A stretch of 51,824 bases of DNA, from contig DATJFH010000043.1 in the NCBI GenBank assembly GCA_035495815.1, positions 1-51,824 of the forward strand, read 5' to 3'. Every line of letters begins with the position of its first letter. The first letter of the stretch is position 1. This stretch comes from DATJFH01 sp035495815. Lineage in GTDB: Bacteria; Acidobacteriota; Terriglobia; Bryobacterales; Bryobacteraceae. The notes under the pieces are model-generated. The model had not been told where the DNA came from and made no database searches. It saw only the letters and a list, made by a program, of their open reading frames with translations. The position numbers were made by a program, and so were the translations under genes. Of this stretch, positions 1 to 7,959 are shown one piece after another.

Positions 1-62
1 CATGTGTTGATAAATCGAGCGTACCACACTATTATACCGAACGCCAAAGCGCATCTACCCGG

Positions 63-671
63 CTAGTGCTTGTCAATGATCTGATCGATGATCCCATATT
101 CCTTCGCCTGCTCGGCGACCATGATGTAATCGCGCTCGACGTCCTTCTCAATCTGGTCGAGCTGCCGGCCCGTGTGGCGCACCAGGATGTTGTTGGTGAT
201 CTCCCGCATGCGCAGGATTTCCCGGGCCTGGATATCGATATCGGTCGCCTGTCCGGAGAGGCCGCCAAGTGAAGGCTGGTGAATCAGAACCCGGGCATGG
301 GGCAGAGAGAAGCGCTTGCCCTTGGTCCCGGCCGCCAGCAGGAGAGCCGCCATCGACGCCGCCTGCCCGATGCAGATGGTGCTGACGTCCGGGCGGATGA
401 ACTGCATCGTATCGTAGATGCCCATGCCCGCCGTTATCGAGCCTCCCGGAGAGTTGATATAGAGAGAAATATCCTTCTCCGGATCCTCGGCCTCGAGAAA
501 CAGCAGTTGCGCCGTCACCAGGTTGGCGACGTTGTCGTCGATGCCCGACCCGATGAAAATGATATTGTCTTTGAGGAGGCGCGAGTATATATCATAGGCT
601 CGCTCCCCGCGGCTGGTCTGCTCGACCACCATTGGTACCAAGGCCATTTTCGATTTGAGGTGCGGACCCAC
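63..671 (-). CDS. clpP: ATP-dependent Clp protease proteolytic subunit ClpP
   Basis: This is the serine peptidase of the cytoplasmic Clp protease; it forms a tetradecameric barrel that degrades proteins unfolded by ClpX or ClpA. The 202-residue protein has the usual family length. The catalytic triad is visible: Ser106 in GQAASMAA, His131 in HARVLIHQP and Asp181 in VERD, with the spacing known from E. coli ClpP. The longest frame begins with GTG at 671; an in-frame ATG at 647 (MALVPMVVEQTSRGERAYD) would start the protein where most homologues start, and neither has a strong ribosome binding site. It lies 27 bases downstream of tig on the same strand, the classical tig-clpP-clpX order; clpX would fall beyond the left edge. 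Confidence 0.97.
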   Translation of the reverse strand: MGPHLKSKMALVPMVVEQTSRGERAYDIYSRLLKDNIIFIGSGIDDNVANLVTAQLLFLEAEDPEKDISLYINSPGGSITAGMGIYDTMQFIRPDVSTICIGQAASMAALLLAAGTKGKRFSLPHARVLIHQPSLGGLSGQATDIDIQAREILRMREITNNILVRHTGRQLDQIEKDVERDYIMVAEQAKEYGIIDQIIDKH

Positions 672-698
672 GAACCCGGTCCCACCGTTATCCTTTGT

Positions 699-2018
699 CT
701 AGCTGTTTTGCTCCGCGCCGGCTTCAATGGCCGCGGCATTGTCCGAACCGGGTTCTTCCGCTACTTTTCGAGCGTGTTCAAACAGAAAATTGAGCGTCTT
801 GTCGGTCTGAATATGAGATGCAATCCGGTTGAGCGATCCGTCCTTCTCCATACGGAACCGGGCCGCCGCCAAGGGCTCTCTCTGCTGGCGGGCGATGCGC
901 TCGACCTCCCGGTCCACCTCTTCCCGCGTGGGGGCGATCGATTCCCGGTCGGAGATCTTGCCCAGCAGCAGCGAAGCCTTCACCTCGCGCACCGCCTTTT
1001 CCCGCTGCGATTCCTTCACCTTCTGCCAGTCCAGCTTCAGGTTCTTGATATCGGCGCCCTGCGCCTGCATCGTCCTCAGCAACTGCTCGGTGCGCGTCTG
1101 AATCTGACGGTCAACATACGCTTCGGGTACGGGGAATTCGTGGAGATCCACCAGGCTCTCCACCAGCTTGTTCTTGGCGTCCTGCTGCGCTTCGTATTGG
1201 CGCTCGGAGAAAATGTTTTTGCGGATCGTCTCCCGCAGTTCTTCCAGACTCTGATAGTCGCCCAGGTCTTTGGCGAATTCGTCGTTCAGCTCAGGCAGCT
1301 CCTTGCGCCGGACCCCCTTCACCAGCGAATGGAATCGCACGGTCCGTCCGGCCAGTTTGGACTGGCCATAATCCTCTGGATACGCGACCTCGAACTCGCG
1401 CTCATCGCCCGGTGAGGCGCCTCTCAGCCCTTCGGTGAAACCCTGCACCGTTTCCGCTCCGCCGATCTCGATCATCAGCTCGTCCTGCTTGACCGGATCG
1501 CCTTCGACGCCGCTGATCGTAGCCAGCGATACCAGCGCATGATCGCCGTCCTCGAGAGGCCGGGGATCGATGTTCACATATTCGGCCTTGCGCTCGCGAA
1601 TCGACTCGATGCGATCATCCACGTCCTTGTCGGTCACTTCCGGTTCGTTGTAAGGAACCGTGATGCCTTTGTATTCTCCCAGCTCGATCTCCGGCTGCAC
1701 TTCCAGTTCCGCGGTAAACTCCAGCGGCTCACCGTCGTCGAACTTGACCTTCGTGATGTCGGGCCGGCCGACCACGTGAAGATCTTCCTCTTCCACACGC
1801 TTTTGCAGAAAGCGCGGGATGAGGTTCTCGAGCACACGCTGGCGGATATCGCCTTGAAATTGTTTCCGGATCAGGTTGGCGGGCGCCTTACCGGGACGAA
1901 AGCCCGGCAGCTTGGCCTTGGCCTGGAAGGACGAGACGACCTTTCCTGTTTCGCTCTCCACCTCTTCGACGGGGACAGAGATCTCTAATGAATGCTTGCA
2001 ACCTTCGACTAAAGCCAA
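699..2018 (-). CDS. tig: Trigger factor, ribosome-associated chaperone and peptidyl-prolyl isomerase
   Basis: Trigger factor binds ribosomal protein L23 at the exit tunnel and shields nascent chains. The 439-residue protein shows the full three-domain layout: an N-terminal ribosome-binding domain with the signature GFRPGKAP at residues 39-46, an FKBP-type isomerase domain at about 150-245, and a helical C-terminal chaperone domain. The C-terminal tail is acidic and Ala-rich. The start is a TTG (minus strand at 2018) preceded by AGAGG nine bases upstream; no better start was seen. It heads the tig-clpP unit and is transcribed divergently from the TonB receptor gene. Confidence 0.97.
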   Translation of the reverse strand: MALVEGCKHSLEISVPVEEVESETGKVVSSFQAKAKLPGFRPGKAPANLIRKQFQGDIRQRVLENLIPRFLQKRVEEEDLHVVGRPDITKVKFDDGEPLEFTAELEVQPEIELGEYKGITVPYNEPEVTDKDVDDRIESIRERKAEYVNIDPRPLEDGDHALVSLATISGVEGDPVKQDELMIEIGGAETVQGFTEGLRGASPGDEREFEVAYPEDYGQSKLAGRTVRFHSLVKGVRRKELPELNDEFAKDLGDYQSLEELRETIRKNIFSERQYEAQQDAKNKLVESLVDLHEFPVPEAYVDRQIQTRTEQLLRTMQAQGADIKNLKLDWQKVKESQREKAVREVKASLLLGKISDRESIAPTREEVDREVERIARQQREPLAAARFRMEKDGSLNRIASHIQTDKTLNFLFEHARKVAEEPGSDNAAAIEAGAEQNS

Positions 2019-2180
2019 ACGACGTTTACCTCTTGTCTAGAACAGTCTAAATCTTATGATAGCATCGCCCTTCAGCCGGCCCCGGGGCGCGGTCGCCGAT
2101 TCTTTGCTTTCACAATAGCAGAAAGGTTTCGGCCGTCAAGGCCCGACGTCCGCTAAACAGCTGAAAACAAAACCGCCGTT

Positions 2181-2208
2181 TTTTGATTTTTCCAGGGAAC
2201 GGTATAAT
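2181..2208 (+). promoter_or_regulatory. Probable sigma70-type promoter of the TonB receptor gene
   Basis: A perfect TATAAT (2203-2208) lies 31 bases upstream of the TTG start at 2239. The -35 region at the right distance, TTTTGA (2181-2186, 16-base spacer), is poor. Transcription would start near 2215, giving a leader of about 24 bases that carries the GGAGGA ribosome binding site (2228-2233). Confidence 0.5.
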
Positions 2209-2238
2209 GGCCCAATCTTCGGCAGCCGGAGGATTGAT

Positions 2239-5200
2239 TTGCGCCCACATCCAATGAGGTTCTTGCTGGCCTGCACGATACTCTTGCCGGCCGGCCATGC
2301 CCAGGAAGTCAGCGCCGGACTGACGGGACGGGTCAGCGACGCCACCGGCGCCGCCATCGCCAGGGCGGCCGTCACCGCCCGCGATCTGGACCGCGGCACA
2401 CAGTGGACCGCCACCACCAATGAAGACGGCATCTACGCCTACCCGCGCATTCCAACCGGTTCTTACAGTCTCAAAGTCGAAGCGCCCGGCTTCAGGAGCA
2501 GTGTCCATCCCGGTATCGCCCTCGAAGTAAATCAGCGCGGACGCGTGGATGTCGTGTTGCAACTCGGCACGGTCAGTGAAAGCGTCGAGGTCATCGGGGA
2601 GGTCCCGCTCCTGCAGACCGAGGTGACCCAGGTAGGCGCGGTAGTCTCAGCGCGGACGATCGATGACACGCCGCTGATCAGCCGCAACCTTTTCGCGTTG
2701 ACTCTGCTCATCCCCGGCGTGACCGCCACCGATCCCTCGACCTTCAACACCGGCGCCCGTTCTGAAGCCAGCGGCGGCCGTCCTTTCGTCAACGGAAACC
2801 GGGAGCAAGCCAATAATTTTCTGCTCGATGGCGTCGACGGAAATCAGCTTTCCGATAACCTCTCTCCGTACCAGCCCAGCACCGACGCGGTTCAGGAAAT
2901 GAAGGTCATCACCAACAATGCCTCGGCCGAGTTCGGCAACTTTCAGGGCGGCGTGATCAACCTGGTAATCAAGTCCGGAACCAACCGGCTGCATGGCAGC
3001 CTTTTCGAATCCTTCCGCAACGACAAGCTGAATGCCGATAGCTGGTCCCGCAACTATCAGGGCCTGGCTCGCCAGCCGATCCGCTGGAACCAGTTCGGCG
3101 GAACGATCGGCGGGCGCGTCAAACGCGACAAGCTGTTCTTCTTCGCCGACTACCAGGGCCTGCGCCAGGCGATTCCCACATCCGTGGTAACCGCGTCGGT
3201 CTTTCCTGTAGCCTGGCGTAACGGCGATTTCTCGAGCCTGCTCACCGCAAACAGCCGTACCGTTCAGATCTACAATCCGTTTTCGGTGGATTCGAGCGGC
3301 CGCCGCGCGCCGTTCCCGAGAAACCAAATTCCGCTCGACCTCTTCGACCCGGTGGCGAAGAAGCTCTTTGCGGATACGCGCGTCTTCCCGAAGCAGACCG
3401 CCGATTCGCTCATCGACAATCTTCGCTATACTACCCACAGCGCCGTGCATTCGGACCAGGGAGATATCAAAGTCGACTGGAAGCCGGCCGAGCGCGACTA
3501 CTTCACCGCCAGGTACTCCGAAGGCGCCCAGAGCAGCCAGGGCTATAATTCCTATCTGCTGGCGTTCCCGGCCTTCCGCCAAGCCCCGGTGAATCACGGG
3601 GTGATCAACTGGACACGCACCGTCAGCCCGAAGATGGTGAACGAAGCGCGCTTCGGCGTCAATCACAATAACCTCACCAACGGCACGTCGGACAACGGTA
3701 TCGGCGACTACGCGCAGGAGCTCGGCATCAAGAATTCGGGCCAGGGCCTGCTCGCTCTGCGCGGGTTCGCGTACGTGAGCGCGATCGGCAACGTCAACGA
3801 CGGCGTCGCCCAACTGTTCACGAGCAACGTCTATCACACGGCGGATAACGTGACGCTGATTCTGGGGCGTCACATGATCAAGACCGGCGGGCAGATCATG
3901 CGGCAGCAGGTCAATACGTTCTACGCCGGAAACAACGGCCGCAACGGCTACATCAATTTTTCCGGCCGGTTCTCCGCGGCCAACGCGCTGAATCCGTCGG
4001 GGACGCTGGTGGGCGAGTCGGATTTCGTTATGGGCCTTCCGACCGACCTCGGCCGCGGCGTCAGCACCGGGACCTGGGGCCACAGGTCCACCGTTTTCGG
4101 CGCCTACCTGCAGGACGACTGGCACGCCGCCCACAACCTGACGCTCAATCTGGGTTTGCGTTGGGAATACCATTCGCCGTGGGTGGAGGTGGCGGACCGG
4201 CAGTCGAATTTCGATCTGATCACCGGAAAGATTCTGCTGGCCGGTAAGGACGGAAACAACCGCGGGCTGTACGAACCGTTCCGCAAAGATTTCCAGCCGC
4301 GCGTCGGCTTCGCCTACACCCCGAAAATTCTGGGACGAAAGATGGTAACGCGCGGGGCTTACACGATCTCCTCCTACCTCGAGGGAACGGGGACTAACCT
4401 TCGGCTGACCCTGAATCCCCCTTTCAATTCCGAATATCAGGCCCTCTACAACACTCCGGACTACCCATTGCCGCCGACCCGGCTGGCAGACGGGCTCGCC
4501 GGGCTGAATCCGAAGGATCCGTTCGCCGGCGCGACGCTGCGCCTGTGGGATCCCTTCGTTCGCCCGGCGATCTCACAGCAATGGAGCTTCGCCACCGAAT
4601 TCCAGTTGCCGGCGAGCAATGTGCTGACGCTGTGGTACGTGGGCCAGCACGGCACGCACCTGATGGCGCCGATGCCGTATCTGCAGAAGCTGATCGTCAA
4701 CGGTGTAGTGGTCCCCGGACCGTACCTGTCGGGCAATCCCGCGATACTGAAGCAGATCACCCAGGTATCCGGAACGGCTTCGAACGGCAACCAGAGCTAC
4801 CACGCGCTGCAGAGTCACGTGAAGAAGCGCTTCGCCATGGGGCTCGAGTACCAGGTGGGGTACACCTATTCGAAGGGCATGACGGATGCGCAGGGCTACT
4901 ACGGTTCGCCCGGTCAGGCGGCCGGAACCGGCCCATACACGCAAAATATTTACGATCGCGGAGCCGAGTGGGCGCCGACGTTTTTCGACAACAAGCACAA
5001 CCTGACCGGGTCGTTCGTCTACGGTCTGCCTTTCGGCCACAAAAAAAGGTTCGGCTCGACCTGGAATCGGCCCATCGACCTGGCCCTGGGAGGATGGCAG
5101 CTCGGCGGCATTTTCAGCGCCCACAGCGGATTCCCGCTCACGGTGAAGGTGACCGGCGACCCTTCGGGCACAGGCTCGCGAAGCGTGCGGGCGAACGTGA

Positions 5201-5532
5201 TCGGCACGCCGCACGACCCGCACAAGATCGGTCCAAACCAGCCGTATCTGGATTCGAAAGCCTACGCCGTCCCCGGACCACGCACCTTCGGCACGGCCGG
5301 CGTGGGCACGGCACGGGGTCTTGGAATGACCCGGTTCGACCTGTCGCTGAACAAGCAGTTCCGTATCACCGAGCGCAAGTATTTCCAGCTGCGGCTGGCG
5401 GCGTTCAACGCCACCAACACGCCGATCTTTCAGGCTCCCGCTTCCCTGGTGATTACCGCGCCCACGTTCGGACAGATCCGCAGCTCGCAGAGCGAGCGGC
5501 ATGTGCAATTGATCGCCAAGCTATATTTTTGA
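2239..5532 (+). CDS. TonB-dependent receptor with N-terminal carboxypeptidase-regulatory domain (Oar-like)
   Basis: An outer-membrane receptor of 1097 residues. A signal peptide (about residues 1-21, ending GHAQ) is followed by a carboxypeptidase regulatory-like beta-sandwich (about 25-107), a plug domain (about 115-235, with the pattern PFVNGNREQANNFLLDGVDG) and a long beta-barrel that ends in Phe (KLYF), as outer-membrane barrels do. Paralogues of this architecture are greatly expanded in Acidobacteriota and are thought to import large or complexed substrates using TonB energy; the substrate cannot be told here. The TTG start at 2239 is preferred because GGAGGA ends five bases before it; the ATG at 2254 sits too far from it. 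The gene stands alone, without a SusD partner. Confidence 0.9.
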   Translation: MRPHPMRFLLACTILLPAGHAQEVSAGLTGRVSDATGAAIARAAVTARDLDRGTQWTATTNEDGIYAYPRIPTGSYSLKVEAPGFRSSVHPGIALEVNQRGRVDVVLQLGTVSESVEVIGEVPLLQTEVTQVGAVVSARTIDDTPLISRNLFALTLLIPGVTATDPSTFNTGARSEASGGRPFVNGNREQANNFLLDGVDGNQLSDNLSPYQPSTDAVQEMKVITNNASAEFGNFQGGVINLVIKSGTNRLHGSLFESFRNDKLNADSWSRNYQGLARQPIRWNQFGGTIGGRVKRDKLFFFADYQGLRQAIPTSVVTASVFPVAWRNGDFSSLLTANSRTVQIYNPFSVDSSGRRAPFPRNQIPLDLFDPVAKKLFADTRVFPKQTADSLIDNLRYTTHSAVHSDQGDIKVDWKPAERDYFTARYSEGAQSSQGYNSYLLAFPAFRQAPVNHGVINWTRTVSPKMVNEARFGVNHNNLTNGTSDNGIGDYAQELGIKNSGQGLLALRGFAYVSAIGNVNDGVAQLFTSNVYHTADNVTLILGRHMIKTGGQIMRQQVNTFYAGNNGRNGYINFSGRFSAANALNPSGTLVGESDFVMGLPTDLGRGVSTGTWGHRSTVFGAYLQDDWHAAHNLTLNLGLRWEYHSPWVEVADRQSNFDLITGKILLAGKDGNNRGLYEPFRKDFQPRVGFAYTPKILGRKMVTRGAYTISSYLEGTGTNLRLTLNPPFNSEYQALYNTPDYPLPPTRLADGLAGLNPKDPFAGATLRLWDPFVRPAISQQWSFATEFQLPASNVLTLWYVGQHGTHLMAPMPYLQKLIVNGVVVPGPYLSGNPAILKQITQVSGTASNGNQSYHALQSHVKKRFAMGLEYQVGYTYSKGMTDAQGYYGSPGQAAGTGPYTQNIYDRGAEWAPTFFDNKHNLTGSFVYGLPFGHKKRFGSTWNRPIDLALGGWQLGGIFSAHSGFPLTVKVTGDPSGTGSRSVRANVIGTPHDPHKIGPNQPYLDSKAYAVPGPRTFGTAGVGTARGLGMTRFDLSLNKQFRITERKYFQLRLAAFNATNTPIFQAPASLVITAPTFGQIRSSQSERHVQLIAKLYF

Positions 5533-5637
5533 CCCGGTTATTGATCTTTCCCGGCAGTTCGGGGGCGCCGAGATTTTGACCGGCCTCGATATGAGTTTCG
5601 ACGCGGCACGCACGGGTGGGTTCACCACAAGTCGGCA

Positions 5638-6579
5638 TCAGGCACGGATCCGCCGTCCCGGGTACCAATTGTTCCCGAATGGATCCCGCACACCTGCGGT
5701 GCGTTCCCCATACGATTGATCCTTAGGCTCCCAGAGCGGCGTTGCGCCGGCGGCCAGCGCGCTGCGGTAGGCCGCATCCGGATCCTCCACGTAGAGCGAC
5801 AACGCCTGCGGGCCGAAGGTTGGACCCTCACCCATCTCGACCAGCGAGTCGCCAAGCCTTACAGCCGCGTGCATCACCCGGCCTGCATGCTCATAGACGC
5901 CCAGGCTCTCGGCGCCGAACGCCTTCTCCAGGAACTCGATCAGGACCCGGGCGCTCTCCGGATATAGATAGGGCGACATCTCTCCTGTTCTGGCTTCCTG
6001 GGGGTCCAGGCGTTTGGCCAGGAACCACTGGTTGCCGAACGGGTCTTCGACGAACGCCGACCGCTCTCCGTACGGCCGGTCGGCCGGTTCGCCTTCCCGG
6101 CCCAGAAGAAGCTTCGCGCCGGCCGCGACAGCCTGCCGGTAGGCGGCGTCCACGTCCTCCACGAAATAGTGCAGTGAGGCGCGCAACTCGCGGCCCACCG
6201 CCGCATCGCCGCCGCCTACCATCACCATCGACCGGCCGAGGCGGACCTCGCCGTGGAACCCGGCATCGGGCGCGGGCCCGCGGTGCGTCACTACCGCGCC
6301 CAAGGCCGCTTCGAGGAAATCCAGAAGTTTACCGGGCTGGGGGACAAAGATGAACGGGGTCACGGTCTTGAATCCTTCCCGCCGATATGGATGAGTCGCA
6401 GTACTGGTGTTCATACGTTCTAATGACCTCCCCAGGCTTTCATAAAACTCGACACGAGGCAGATCGCGCAACCGCGCGCAGACAGCCAGCAACTCGCTGA
6501 ACTCGACGTGGGGCTCGCCCCGGCCGTCCAGCATGGCCTGGACGGCTTGATCGAATTGTTCGGCCTGGCGCCCGGTCAT
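5638..6579 (-). CDS. Tandem VOC (glyoxalase-fold) protein with short anti-sigma-like N-terminus
   Basis: The 313-residue protein has two consecutive PhnB-like VOC domains (about residues 72-190 and 198-313), each ending in an almost identical signature (VEDPFGNQWF and VRDPFGNNWY). The first 56 residues are a helical segment with a LLAVCARLRDLPRVEF pattern, similar to what is found at the N-terminus of acidobacterial proteins encoded next to ECF sigma factors. The start is fixed by a 4-base ATGA overlap with the sigma factor stop; the frame stays open upstream but there it only shadows the sigma gene. The coupling suggests that it controls or senses for that sigma factor, which is inference. 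The ligand is unknown. Confidence 0.85.
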   Translation of the reverse strand: MTGRQAEQFDQAVQAMLDGRGEPHVEFSELLAVCARLRDLPRVEFYESLGRSLERMNTSTATHPYRREGFKTVTPFIFVPQPGKLLDFLEAALGAVVTHRGPAPDAGFHGEVRLGRSMVMVGGGDAAVGRELRASLHYFVEDVDAAYRQAVAAGAKLLLGREGEPADRPYGERSAFVEDPFGNQWFLAKRLDPQEARTGEMSPYLYPESARVLIEFLEKAFGAESLGVYEHAGRVMHAAVRLGDSLVEMGEGPTFGPQALSLYVEDPDAAYRSALAAGATPLWEPKDQSYGERTAGVRDPFGNNWYPGRRIRA

Positions 6580-7097
6580 CGACCCGTCTCCATGGCGGCC
6601 CTCAGATTCTCGATCGCGCGAAGTTGCAGCTGCTTCACCGCGCCTTCGGACCGTTCGAGCTCCAGGGCAATCTCGCGAATACTCTTCTGCTCCACGAACC
6701 GCGCTTCGATCACGCGCTGCTGGATTGCCGGCAGCCGGCGGACCAGCTGGAACAGCATCGCGCTGCGCTCGGCCTCCGCCGCGATAGAGCCCGATTCCGG
6801 CGCCGTAGCTGACCCTGCCTCGCGGCCCGAGCGTTTCCAATGATCGGCCACGAGGCGCGAAGCGATCCCCAGCAGCCACGCGGCAAACGGGACGCCTCGC
6901 CACTCGAACTTCCGAATTCCGGCCAGGGCCTCGCGAAAAACGTCCGACGTCAGATCTTCCGCCCGGTGGCGGTCACCCACTCGCCGGATGACATAGGCAT
7001 ACACGCGGTAAAAGTTCTGCGTGTACAGGTCCGCAAAGCGCGACGGATCGCGCTGGGCGGCTTCGACTTGTAGTCGCTCTTCCTGCTCCCGGGTCAT
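6576..7097 (-). CDS. ECF-type RNA polymerase sigma factor
   Basis: A 173-residue extracytoplasmic-function sigma factor. Region 2 spans about residues 22-85 (FADLYTQNFYRVYAYVIRRV, then AEDLTSDVFREAL) and region 4 about 112-165 with a helix-turn-helix (SIREIALELERSEGAVKQL). Regions 1 and 3 are absent, as expected for this class. It is translated just ahead of, and overlaps by 4 bases with, the VOC protein that carries an anti-sigma-like N-terminus, so the two probably form one regulatory unit. Its targets are unknown; the divergent cupredoxin operon, 160 bases away, is an obvious candidate. Confidence 0.93.
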   Translation of the reverse strand: MTREQEERLQVEAAQRDPSRFADLYTQNFYRVYAYVIRRVGDRHRAEDLTSDVFREALAGIRKFEWRGVPFAAWLLGIASRLVADHWKRSGREAGSATAPESGSIAAEAERSAMLFQLVRRLPAIQQRVIEARFVEQKSIREIALELERSEGAVKQLQLRAIENLRAAMETGR

Positions 7098-7128
7098 CGC
7101 TGGTCGGCCTGGCTGTTTCCCGTAGGAT

Positions 7129-7156
7129 TTATCCGCCGGTGGAGTCGAAAAGTTAC
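7129..7156 (-). promoter_or_regulatory. Possible ECF-type promoter upstream of the sigma factor gene
   Basis: On the minus strand a GTAACTTTTC element (7147-7156) carries the AAC core common in ECF -35 boxes, and GGATAA (7129-7134) follows 12 bases later, about 30 bases before the sigma gene start. This would fit autoregulation, but the match is to a loose pattern only. Confidence 0.3.
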
Positions 7157-7158
7157 GC

Positions 7159-7172
7159 GGTTTTCGAAAACC
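7159..7172. promoter_or_regulatory. Perfect 14-bp palindrome in the divergent sigma/cupredoxin intergenic region
   Basis: GGTTTTCGAAAACC reads the same on both strands and lies next to the putative ECF -35 element, between the divergent genes starting at 7097 and 7258. It could be an operator for a dimeric regulator. No regulator gene with an obvious match is adjacent. Confidence 0.35.
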
Positions 7173-7257
7173 ACCCCATAGTACTCCCCTAAGCGCTTTG
7201 CCTCATTACCCTGTGAGCCCTCCGGTCCATGGTAATTCCAGCTCAGGAGACCGATAA

Positions 7258-7956
7258 GTGGATATGCGCTTTTTCGCGGCCCTGATGCTGATGGCCGGAT
7301 GCCTCTCCGTTGCCCAAGCGTCGGATATCGAAGGCCAGATCGTCATCAAGCGCAAGCTTACGAAACGAACCGTGACGGCGGCGGCCGCAGTGTACGACCG
7401 GGGCGTATCGGTGAACCCTGCAGCCGGGCAGGAGGAGGATCCCCTGGTTTACGAACGCTCGCGGGTGGTGATTTACCTGGACGGAGAGCTGCCGGGGAGA
7501 CAGCTGAACGCGACGCTGGAGCAGAAGAACCGCCGATTTATTCCGGACACGATTGCCGTGCCCGCCGGTTCCACCGTCTCTTTCCCCAATCTGGATCCGA
7601 TCTTTCACAACGTGTTTTCGCTGTCCAAACCGAAGAGCTTCGATCTCGGAAATTACCCGAAGGACCACACCCGCACGGTTGCGTTCCCCAAGCCCGGAGT
7701 AGTTTTCGTCCATTGCCATCTGCACCCCAATATGGCGGCGGCGATCGTAGTGACGCCCAATCAATGGAGCACGAAGGCGGATGCGGGCGGCAGGTTTGCC
7801 CTGACGGGCGTGCCTTCCGGCGCCTATACGATTGTGGCCTGGCACAAAGCCGCGGGCTTCTTCCGGCAATCCATACGGGTGACCGAGAAGCGTCCCACCG
7901 CGGTGCAGTTCGTCATCCCGATCGATGAGCACGGCCTCAACCTGGCCCGGAGATAA
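7258..7956 (+). CDS. Secreted cupredoxin-like (plastocyanin-fold) protein
   Basis: A 232-residue exported protein: signal peptide at residues 1-21 (ending AQA), a cupredoxin domain up to about residue 166, and a C-terminal beta-sandwich of the carboxypeptidase-regulatory type (about 172-222). Type 1 copper ligands can be proposed: His117 in FHNVFS and Cys153, His156 and Met159 in VHCHLHPNM. Proteins of this layout are often labelled methylamine utilization protein, but no methylamine dehydrogenase genes are here, so that name is not supported. The GTG at 7258 has AGGAGA seven bases upstream and is preferred over the ATG at 7264. It is the first gene of a three-gene operon; only 3 bases separate it from the HD-GYP gene. 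Confidence 0.85.
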   Translation: MDMRFFAALMLMAGCLSVAQASDIEGQIVIKRKLTKRTVTAAAAVYDRGVSVNPAAGQEEDPLVYERSRVVIYLDGELPGRQLNATLEQKNRRFIPDTIAVPAGSTVSFPNLDPIFHNVFSLSKPKSFDLGNYPKDHTRTVAFPKPGVVFVHCHLHPNMAAAIVVTPNQWSTKADAGGRFALTGVPSGAYTIVAWHKAAGFFRQSIRVTEKRPTAVQFVIPIDEHGLNLARR

Positions 7957-7959
7957 AGG

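Noticed and set aside
2647..4173. 508-codon open frame on the minus strand opposite the TonB receptor
   Set aside because: Shadow of the receptor gene; no recognisable domain or ribosome binding site.
7258..7956. Methylamine utilization function for the cupredoxin-like protein
   Set aside because: The label is common for this layout, but no methylamine dehydrogenase or maturation genes are nearby.
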